NCBI GenBank assembly: GCA_023105745.1
Contig: JALGQZ010000007.1
Span: 884,592 to 948,591 of the forward strand
Direction: 5' to 3'
DNA: 64,000 nt
From: Austropuccinia psidii
Lineage: Eukaryota; Basidiomycota; Pucciniomycetes; Pucciniales; Sphaerophragmiaceae
Part shown: one piece after another, positions 55,690 through 64,000 of the stretch
Layout of the letters: each line of letters begins with the position of its first letter
Position numbering within the stretch: the first letter of the stretch is position 1
Translations under genes and position numbers: made by a program
The notes under the pieces: generated by a model
Seen by the model: the letters and a program-made list of their open reading frames with translations, nothing else
What the model was told of the DNA's origin: nothing
Database searches by the model: none

Positions 55690-57756
55690 TGAAACCTTAG
55701 GTAGTTTATAGTCTTGCCTAGGACTTATCCCCCTTTGTAAGTCCTTGTTAAATCTTTTTTTTTGTTAATATTTAAATATGGAGTTTATGGTCTTGCCAAG
55801 GACCATTTGTTTCTTTGCTTTGGTCCTTGTTGATAATTTTAGTGATTTATTGTTGATAATTGAAGGGGCAGTTTATGGTCTTGCCAAGGACCATATCTTG
55901 TTTTTATTTTCTTTCTTCTTTGGTCCTTGATAATTTGATTAGTGGACAGTTTATGGTCTTGCCAAGGACCATATCTTGTTTTTATTTTCTTTCTTCTTTG
56001 GTCCTTGATAATTTGATTAGTGGACAGTTTATGGTCTTGCCAAGGACCATATGTTGTGCCCAGGAACCTGATTGTTGCACTTGGGGTTTCCTGGCATGTA
56101 ATTTATCTTCAAAGCCAAGTTGTAGTTATCTTAAACAGTTTATAGTCTTATTGAGGACTCATCTTCATATTAAAAGGACATTTAAGCCTATTAAATAAGA
56201 GAAATATTTTATTAATGTTGAATACCTGTGGAAGCCAAATCAAATATGTTAGTATAGTTATCATTCAAAATAAGAAAGCATAAAAGATAAAATAGCAGTT
56301 TAAAGCCTTGCTCAGGGCTTTTGTTTTCTTTAAATTTCTAGCCCTGTAGCAATCAAAATGTCCAATAAAACCAGTTATGAAAGAAAAATAAAAAAATGAG
56401 TAAAATAAAAGAATCCATCAGTTTAAAGCCTTGATGAGGGCTCTTTTTTTTGTTTAATTAAATTATTTTAAAGCCCTGTAAAAAAATAGAAAATCATTTT
56501 AAGTAAAATAAATAGCCAGAAGATGAAAAATGAAAGCAGAAATCAGCAGTTTAATGTCTTGCTGAGGACATCTTTTGTTTATAGCCCTGTAGCATATTAA
56601 AAAAATAAACAAATCAAAAATCAATTAGCCACTTAAATCATCAAAATTACGATTCATAAATGAATTAAGCAGTTTTTAGCCATGCTGAGGGCATTTTTCT
56701 TTAATTAAATTATTGTAAAGCCCTGTACATTCATAAAAAATTGGTTAGTCAACTAATGGAATCATGATGAAAAATGAAATTAAGCAGTTTATAGCCATGC
56801 TGAGGGCTTTTTATTTTTTGTAGCCCTGCAGAATGAAAAAAATAATAATTAATAAGCTAAATTAAGTAAGATAAATAAGAAAAACAGCAGTTTAAAGCCA
56901 TGCTGAGGGAATTCTCTATTTATAGCCCTGTAGCATATAAAAATAAAAAAAATGTCAGCTTCATGTAAGATTAAGGAGAAAATCAAAAAAAAATCCAGCA
57001 GTTTAATGTCTTGCTGAGGACATCTTGTTGTATTTTATTTGTAGCCCTAAAAATAATAGAATCAGCACAAAAATCAAGATATAAAAATTGAAAACTAGCA
57101 GTTTATAGCCATGCTGAGGGCTCTTTTGTTTTTAAACCCTCATTCTGATATATATATTTATCTTTCTTTTTTTATTTTATATATATTGATTGATGAAAGC
57201 TGTAATAAATAAAAGAAAATTGTCAGTAAAATAATTAAGTCAATAAAATGATAAAATGATATAAAATTGAGCAGTTTAAAGCCTTGCCCAGGGCTTGTAT
57301 TGTTATTTGTAGCCCTGTAACATAAAAAATTCATAAAATTAATTTAATCAAAGTAAGCAAACCCAGCAGTTTAAAGCCATGCTGAGGGCTTTTTTTTTTT
57401 AATAATATTTTTTTTTTTTTTTTTTTATATTTTATTATTCTTTTTAAGGCCTTTGCAAAAAAAATCATTAGTAAATTTAAATAAAATATTGAGTAAAATT
57501 AAAATTAAAAATAATTAGGAATTTTATTTATATTCCTTATAATTTATTTTTTTAAAGCCCTGTAAAAGTTAAATCATTATTTTTAGTTAATTAAACAGTC
57601 AAAAAAATCAAATAAAGAAGAAACCAGCAGTTTATAGCCATACTGAGGGCTTTTATTATTCATATCCAGAAAATAAATTAATTAAAAGAAAAAAAACATC
57701 ATTAATATTCAGCTTTAATCAAAAAAAAATAGAAAATAAACAGTTTCAAGTCTTGT
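55690..57756 (-). other. Array of 18 repeated H-type pseudoknots in A2
   Basis: Same motif as in A1, read on the minus strand. Seen from the + strand each unit starts with a GTTTA core, near 55700, 55785, 55869, 55947, 56025, 56140, 56297, 56420, 56550, 56665, 56785, 56890, 57000, 57100, 57272, 57368, 57625 and 57738. Stem 1 variants include ATGGTC/GACCAT, AAAGCC/GGCTTT, ATGTC/GACAT and AGTC/GACT; stem 2 variants include GGCA/TGCC, CATCA/TGATG, CAGCA/TGCTG and AACA/TGTT. Three units at 55869, 55947 and 56025 are near-identical 78-bp tandem copies. Confidence 0.8.
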
Positions 57757-60724
57757 TCAGGACTCCTTAATGTTCATCTCTCTCTTTTTTTTTTTTTATA
57801 TCCTTTTTTTTTAATTTAATTTGTTTTCCTGATTTATTTTAACAAATTTCATTTTATTCTTTGGGTTCTCTCTTCACTAAAGAATGTGGTCATCCAAGTG
57901 AGGGTTTGTTGTTGAGAGGGCTAGAACACTCTTGTATCACTTAAGACCAGCTCGTGTAGCTGATTTGGAGCTATAATGCACTCTTACTTCCCCTGTAAAG
58001 CTCCAAAACTCGTCGGGAAATTGTATTTGGGCTAATACAGGTGGTATTACACCTTTACAAAGCTTAAAAGAATATCGGCTGTTTTTGTTTTGGGTGGGTG
58101 TTATCTATTGAACAATATGTTCAAATTGAATCGGACTGGGGTGTTGGGATGATCCAGGTCTTTTAAAGAACCTCCCTGAATGCCCAAAGTCATTCAGGTC
58201 GGTCCTTTCAGTGGAATCATGGGTGATTGAAGCTTCAAATCACTTTGGGTGAGTTGTGCTTTGGTTGATGGGTCTTTTAAACCGTTGTAATCGTCTCTGT
58301 TGATTGAATCATTCGGGAATGACTTCCAGGGCCCTGGGAGTTGATGATGGCCAGGTATACCTGTGGTGGCGGCTGTAGAATCCTTTTCTGGTAGTTGCAT
58401 CTGTAGAATACCACCTCCGAGCTAAATCCACCCATCGACTCTGACTTCTCATCTTTGATGTACTAGTGAGGTGCTAGTGAGTGTGATTCTTTTTTTGCTG
58501 TTTTACTGTTGCAATAAAACTGTAGGTGGTATTTTCTTAGCTTTCGTGACCAAATTAAGTTGGCTTAAAGCTGCTAGAAGCCACATTTTGCCCACTTCCT
58601 CAGCCGTTATTATAACGCCTTGTTTGACGACTGCGTGCAAATTCTGGATATAAAACAAAGGATGTTTTTGTTAGCTTGACAATTTACTGACGAGCCAACC
58701 TTTCTGCATGCAATTCAGTTTTGTTTTTCTTGTAGTGTGGCTTTAAGGCAGTGCACTGATGTTGGAAGTTGACAGCTTGAGTGCTTGATGAGGTGCTGAT
58801 GCAGGATATTATCGGTCATATCTTGCAGTTATAGCTTAATTAGCACAAATAGTTTCCAATTCTTCTACCCGCTTGTTACTTTGGTGCAGTAGTTTTTTTA
58901 CAAAGGTCCCCATCCTATTGTTTGTGTATTAAGCGGGTATTTGGCTGTATTCATATTTAAATTGGTGATAATAAGTCTATGATGGTGACAGCCGAGGTCC
59001 TCCAAAGGATTTTGTGAGGTGATTTGAAGGCAATAATACGGTTTTTATCATGTCTTTTCCTGTGGTGTTTTAGTAGGAGTTTTCAAGGCTTTGTTGTTCT
59101 GAGTGGATCATAATGATCGAGTACAGTCATGTCAGTTAATTTTAGGTTTGTTGGTACTGGAACCTGGGAGTATTTGTCTAAATCCACCCCCAACTCCATC
59201 CTGTGATCTATCATGCTGTAATGATATTCTTCTAGTATTTTATTGAAGCAGTTAATTCAGTTCCTGTCAATCAATGAGGTTCTTAATGCAAGATTGCCTC
59301 ATCTGGGTCTGATTTAGTGACCAACTAGAACTACCTCCTTCGAAGGCTTGCAGTTGAGGTAATGGAAGGTCTGGTTGAGATTTCTGGGCTATCATCTGTC
59401 AAAATGTTATTTTTGGAGGAGCTATCGGAGCTCATTACCATTTGCTGAATCCAAGCTATCACCATACCTAGCCTGTACAATTGACCTCAAGTAGGGTCTC
59501 TGCAAGGACATTTAGTTTTATGATGAAAGATTCATCCAGTATTGTTAAGCGAGATGGCAGTGCTGCTGTCTTAAACTTTCTAGTTGAATGCTTTAGCATA
59601 TCCAATGGATCTGAGGCTTTCTGATTTGAATTTTTCCTTCTCAATAATTGTTTTTGGTAATGGATGTGAGACACACAAGATTCCATTTTCTGAGTGGAGT
59701 TAGAGTGCTATGTACCACCATTTTCTGAGTGGAGTTAGAGTAATGTTAGTTTATACCGGCTGAGTCAGAAACCACAAGTCAGCCTCCATAGAGTTTTCCT
59801 ATAAATACCCCCCTCATCTCTTCCATCTCTTTTCCCCACTTTTTGCTTTTTTTTTTTTTTAAAACAAAATAAAAATAAATAAATAAATAATAAACTTGAG
59901 CTAAATTTAAGTTAAAATATGAGTTAAGCTAGGTTCTACAAAAGAAATTAAAGGTAGATAAATTAAAATTAATTTAATTTAACTTCAATGAAGTAGATAG
60001 CTAAAGGAATAAAAATCATAAGCCTATCTAAAAAAAAAGAAAAAAAAATATAGTTGAAGATAAATTATTTATTAAAACTTTTAAAAGTACTTTGTCTATC
60101 TGTCCCTGCTTTATTTTTGAAAAACAAGAATCATATAATTTGAATGTAATGTATGTTTTTTTAGCTATAATTTATCAATTAAATAGATACTAATGTTTTC
60201 TTTTTTTTTGTAGATCTATTTATTTATTTATTTATTTTTGAATAAAATAAAAAAGTAAGATAATATAAATAATGAAATGAGAGAGGAAGGAAATAAATAA
60301 ATATTTTTTTATCATGTAGGTTTTTTCTTTAGTTATCATCTACTGATATGAACTGAATTGAAACTTATTGTGTTTTTCTTTCTTCTTTTTTTTAATTTTT
60401 AGAAATAAGAATAATAATAATAAGTATATTAATAAAAAATAAATTTATTATCAAGTAAGCTTATATTCTATTTATTCCTTCAAATCTTATATGAATTGAA
60501 GCTTATTTTTTAAATTTTTTAATATTTTCTTTTGTTTCTATCTCTTTTAGTATGGTAGAAAATTGAAATTTTAAGGAGGAAAGATAAAAAATAGTATATA
60601 AAAAAATTGATGAAATAAATAATAATAATATCAATGGAAATAGGATGGATGATTAATCAAAGAATTGGGTACTTAGCAGGTGATTGTTTTTCAAATTGAC
60701 TCCTTTGACCAAGTATTTTCTTCA
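57757..60724. other. A2 non-coding spacer
   Basis: Counterpart of 6950-10140 in A1. The part at 57860-59800 is CpG-richer and the part at 59840-60700 is AT-rich. A TATA-like box lies on the + strand at 59800-59807. No convincing gene. Confidence 0.55.
59800..59807 (+). promoter_or_regulatory. TATA-like box antisense to A2
   Basis: TATAAATA followed by CCCCCCTCATCTCTTCC; counterpart of 8032-8039 in A1. Confidence 0.4.
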
Positions 60725-60886
60725 CTAATTCCTGTTTAATAAATTTTCCTCCCATCCATTTTCTCTTTTGAGAGCTTTAAACAGGTATTCTTGACAGAAA
60801 GAGTCCCAGTCTTCTTTTTCTTTTATCCAGCTGATATCTGTGTCCAATGACCAGGGAGTTTCATCAAGTAATGGCCATGAATCCAT
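60725..60886 (-). pseudogene. Accessory ORF of A2 with its middle domain deleted
   Basis: ATG at 60886, 53 codons. The start (SWPLLDETPWSLDTDISWIKEKE) and end (FCQEYLFKALKRE) match the two ends of the A1 gene at 6261-6946, but the roughly 170-residue middle with the FEDIF domain is gone. The junction keeps the frame open, so it could still make a short product; I treat it as a deletion relic. Confidence 0.65.
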
Positions 60887-60991
60887 TTTTGAAGGATTTA
60901 GTGAATTTTGAAGTGTGAAAGGCAAGATTAATTGGAAATGGTATCAAGTTCATTTTGATTGGATGATAATTTTCGGTAAGAATGGGATATT

Positions 60992-61316
60992 CCTCTTTGA
61001 TAAGGCAGGAGGTCACTGCCTAGTGATTTTATGGTTAGTTGTTTCTTTTTTTTTGGTGAGTGAAATTATTGATTTGAGTTGATAAGAATTGATTTTCCTC
61101 TTTGATAAGGCAGGAGGTCACTGCCTAGTGATTATTGGGTTTTAGTGAAGAAAATTGGTGATTTTGGTTGCTAAGAAATAATTTTCCTCTTTGATAAGGC
61201 AGGAGGTCACTGCCTAGTGACCTTATGGTTAGTTTTTTTTTTCTTGGTTAGTGAAATTATTTATTTTAGTTGATGAGAATTGATATTCCTCTTTGATAAG
61301 GCAGGAGGTCACTGCC
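60992..61316 (-). other. Four inter-ORF H-type pseudoknots in A2
   Basis: Units at 60992-61020, 61097-61125, 61186-61214 and 61288-61316, each GGCAG-TGA-CCTC-CTGCC-TTATCAAA-GAGG on the minus strand. The spacing of about 90-105 bases shows tandem duplication. In A1 two of four units use CTTC/GAAG instead. Confidence 0.75.
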
Positions 61317-61322
61317 TAATGA

Positions 61323-61658
61323 TTAATGGAGTTGAAATCTGACTATTTTATTTGATTTTTGATTATTAGAGCTTTTATGTGTCTTCAAGATGGGCCTTGA
61401 TGGTTTGAAATTTAATTGGTCCATTAATTCTTGAGTAATTTGATCATTGGTTTTGTCATAAATCTCCAAGATTTTCAGCAATTCCTTGATTTCTTCAATT
61501 TCTTGGTTTCTTGATATTGATGAAGTATCCTTAAAGTGCCAAAGGTTCTCTTTATTGAAATCTTCATTTTCAGGTGACCAATGAAGTTCTTCATTGATAA
61601 TTTGGTCTTCTTTCATTAACTCTTCCCCAAAGGATCCAATAATTGGTGAATTGGCCAT
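61323..61658 (-). CDS. Small accessory protein of A2 (111 aa), unknown function
   Basis: ATG at 61658 in the context GCCACCATGG equivalent. Homologue of the A1 protein at 5392-5721: same length, same ELHWSP, LWHFKDTSS and EIEEIKELLKILE segments, same KIVRF tail, with three extra residues because the stop has shifted. The stop again lies six bases before a pseudoknot. The preserved frame over about 110 codons in two element copies is the main argument that it is coding. Function unknown; the phosphatase-docking idea for the KIVRF tail is inference. Confidence 0.7.
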   Translation of the reverse strand: MANSPIIGSFGEELMKEDQIINEELHWSPENEDFNKENLWHFKDTSSISRNQEIEEIKELLKILEIYDKTNDQITQELMDQLNFKPSRPILKTHKSSNNQKSNKIVRFQLH

Positions 61659-61790
61659 GGTGGAAGTGAGTGTGTTTTTATTGTAAGGTTTTTCTTTTTA
61701 TATTTTATATTTATTTATTTATTTATTTTTTTTATTTTTATTTTTATTTTTATTTTTATTTTTTTTGAGAAATGATTTGTTGATGAATTT

Positions 61791-61819
61791 CTTCTTTGTT
61801 AAGGCAGGAAGTCACTTCC
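61791..61819 (-). other. Fifth inter-ORF pseudoknot of A2, weakened
   Basis: GGAAG-TGA-CTTC-CTGCC-TTAACAAA-GAAG; stem 1 has one mismatch, stem 2 uses CTTC/GAAG as in A1 unit 1, to which it corresponds. Confidence 0.6.
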
Positions 61820-61916
61820 CATCAGAGAAAAAATGAAAAAAAAGAAACTAATGATACATTGATGAATGATACTGATACATTTTTGGAGAAAAAATCTTGA
61901 TTTTTGTTGATTTTAT

Positions 61917-63948
61917 TTAAAGTTGAGCTCCCCCAAGTGGGAAAGGTGAGTGTCTGTTGAGCAATCTGGCCAAAATAAGGTCTTTGAGGGCTTCCACAAA
62001 GTTATTTCTTTCCTCAATTTCTGGTTCTGATGGAAATTCTGACCACCATAGGTCTTCATCAATGAATATATATCCATCTCCAACCCATTTCAGTCTTCCA
62101 GTTTGATATGTTGATCCATTTAATCCAAGGTACCACTGGGCCCAAATTTTATTGAAGTAAAGTCCTCTTCTTGGTAGTGTGGCCATTTCAAATATTTCAT
62201 CCCAAAATCTGATTTCAAGGTTACCTTTAATTCCCTCTTCAGTTAATAATTCTAGGAATTGAACATTGTTCAAGTTTGCTCCTGGAAGGTGACATAAGTA
62301 TTTATCTTCACAGAAACTTTCTTGAGCTTCATCCCCATAAATATCTTCAAAAGTGATATATGGCAGGTAAATGTAATTGTATTCATTTTCTAAGATGGAT
62401 TCTGTTTCATCCTCTTCATTGGGAGGTTGCTGGATAAATTCAGGGTTTTCCAGTTGCCATTCATAAGGTTCTTCTTGGTTGTTCAATGGTCTGTCCAAGA
62501 AGTTGATATGGTATGTGTCTTCTAAATTTTTGTCTCTTTCTTCCATAATTATGAGGTCTTCTTCAATTTCATTTATAATTTCTTCATCTGAGAGCTCATG
62601 ATGCTCACTAAATCTGACTTTCTTCCTTTTGGGTTTAGTTTTGAAAGGGTTTCCATTTATTTTCTCATTTCCATCTTTTAAAATCTGGAATGTTTCTTCC
62701 TTCTTGTTAATTGGCTTGTAAATTATATTGGTAATTCATCTTCAGAGGTTGAGTCTTCAAGTTGTCTTTTGAGGTTGTTTGGCCATTGGGTCTTTTGTAA
62801 ATCTTGACCAAATTCATCACTTTTTGGAGATATGGATAACTCTTGGGTCTTCTGGGTTAAATTGATTATGGTATTGTCTCTTTTTGCATTTTGAAACTTC
62901 TTTCCTGGGTTATTTCTGACCAATGTTGCCATATTGCATAAATCCATCCTTCTAGGTGGTCCAGTTTGCCATCCAAGTGCTTGAGGTTTGCATATTGGCA
63001 TGCATAATCTTCTTCCATCAGGTTCTTGATAGCTTAGTATTTCACCTTGTTTATGGGAGAATTCTAGTCTGATATTGTTGTCTGCCAAGAAAGGTCTTCC
63101 AAGTACTATATGGACAGATCCTTGGGCAATAAAAAAGTGGATTTGAGTTTCTTCACCTGAAGCCAAGATGATTGGAGTAAATTCTGAAAGTGCAACCAAT
63201 GAAGTAGTATGGCCTCCAATTCCCCTCAGGTTCATGTTAAGATTTCTTGTTGTGAGTGAGGCTTTGATTGCTATTTCTTCTGGTATAATGTTGAGTTCTG
63301 CCCCAGTGTCCACTAATGCTCTGATAGGATATTCTTCCTTTCCAATGAAGATTTCCATAAATCCCAAAGGACAAGCATAATGAATCTTGGGCTTTGGTAT
63401 TTCTTCGAATCCAAATGTTAATAGTCTTTCTTGAAGATCCATTGAGTTGAGTGATTTAATCTTTTCCTTGTCTTTTTCTGATAATTCTTGTAATTTATGA
63501 ACAAAATTTGGTGACATCCTCAAGATTTCTTCAATGGTAAGGTTGATTTTTTGTTGCATAATTTTCTTAATAATTTTATCAATTTCCAATTTAGTTTCAA
63601 CTTGTTTCTTTTGAGGCTTGCTGACTTTCTTTTCTTGTTTGGGAATTTCATCTTCTTCATTCTTATTGGAAATATTTTCAATTTCCTCCTCAGGTTGGTC
63701 TGGTTTTGGATTATTTGCATTTTGAAATTTGGTGGGGATTATCACTCTTTCTTCTTCCTTTTCTTCTTCAATATAAGTTCCTGGAATAGCTGCTTTCTTC
63801 TTTGGCTCTTCATTTTGGGATTGTCTTTCCAACCTTTGTTTGGTCTGCCTTAATCCAATGTGTGATTCAAATGGGTCATTGGCTGAGGAAATAGTAGGTG
63901 GTTTCCAATTTGACCAATCTTCAACATGTGCAATTGAGGTTGATTTAT
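61917..63948 (-). pseudogene. gag: Gag-protease ORF of A2, truncated and frameshifted
   Basis: Read from 63948 downwards: the C-terminal half of Gag (Lys/Glu-rich tail), then without a stop the protease (LVDTGAELN, GRPFL). At the point where A1 has TAA, A2 has TCA, so Gag and protease are one frame. A one-base deletion near 62730 (CC for CCC) shifts the frame after SEDELP; the original frame continues from there to the stop at 61917 and contains KVRF (about 62607) and the FEDIYG domain shared with the accessory ORF. The N-terminal Gag part and zinc knuckle are beyond the insertion at 63949. Confidence 0.82.
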
Positions 63949-64000
63949 TGTCAGCCTGTGACTCAAAACAGAGCACTAGCATGACATCCAACATACCATA
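63949..64000. mobile_element. Start of an unidentified insertion in A2 gag
   Basis: The match to A1 gag stops at TTTAT and is replaced by TGTCAGCCTGTGACTC. A TG start is typical of an LTR; TTTAT (63944-63948) would be the target site. Only 52 bases are visible. Confidence 0.5.

Larger units (their letters stand above)
48383..63948 (-). mobile_element. Family A element, copy 2 (A2), minus strand, 5' part outside or displaced
   Basis: Reverse-complement counterpart of A1 from its protease/gag region to the 3' LTR end. It is inserted in the B2 3' LTR (left flank GGTGC, 48378-48382) and is itself cut at 63949 by another element. It shows A1's pol site without the solo LTR, and it has all the spacer features of A1. 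Confidence 0.9.

Noticed and set aside
55860..56198. 112-codon frame with internal repeats on the + strand
   Set aside because: It arises from three 78-bp copies of a pseudoknot unit; a period divisible by three keeps it open by chance.
1..64000. tRNA, rRNA and CRISPR-like repeats
   Set aside because: None seen; the regular repeats present are the pseudoknot units and LTR motifs described above.

Overview
The window is repeat-dominated eukaryotic DNA, AT-rich, with spliceosomal introns, long LTR retrotransposons and a hAT relic. The wording of the chromovirus Gag domain (for example FDGTQPFKVRSFIQSCQ) and the hAT relic match what I remember of rust fungi (Pucciniales), most likely the very large genome of Austropuccinia psidii. 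That assignment is recollection plus inference, not a search result.

Layout. 1-20702: family A copy 1 (A1, + strand), a giant Ty3/Gypsy-type LTR element whose 5' end lies outside the window. A solo LTR sits in its pol (13734-15762, TSD AAAAT). 20703-22129: unassigned LTR-like remnant. 22130-33381: family B copy 1 (B1, +), a chromodomain-bearing chromovirus with both LTRs, carrying a solo LTR at 27524-29343 (TSD GAGAG). 33382-34985: truncated hAT element (-). 34986-37807: the only island without recognisable transposon; it holds a five-exon gene for a small, probably secreted, cysteine-rich protein (36018-36855). 37808-48382: family B copy 2 (B2, +), with a solo LTR at 41184-43007, cut in its 3' LTR by family A copy 2. 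48383-63948: A2 (- strand), itself cut by the start of another element at 63949. All retroelement genes here are damaged by stops, frameshifts or deletions, so none looks autonomous.

Family A is the unusual system. With the solo LTR removed, A1 would be about 19.5 kb. Gag and protease share one reading frame (1262-5188). RT, RNase H and integrase start about 8.3 kb downstream at 13479. Between them lie two accessory gene types and a long spacer shared by both copies. One accessory gene is paralogous to the C-terminal part of the protease ORF. The spacer holds (i) four to five repeats of an H-type pseudoknot (GGCAG..CTGCC stem, second stem CCTC/GAGG or CTTC/GAAG) between the accessory ORFs; (ii) a hairpin cluster; (iii) an array of at least 16 (A1) and 22 (A2) units of a second pseudoknot whose two stems covary between units; and (iv) a central copy of the polypurine tract, identical over 16 bases to the 3' tract and kept in both copies. 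These structured elements are the best candidate for a previously undescribed system.

Family B shows a different replication feature. The sequence next to the 5' LTR is complementary over 13-14 bases to a site inside the LTR, placed about 40 bases after a conserved TATA-like box, as expected for Tf1/sushi-type self-priming. B1 and B2 carry reciprocal lesions: B1 has lost the RT catalytic Asp, B2 an integrase catalytic Asp.
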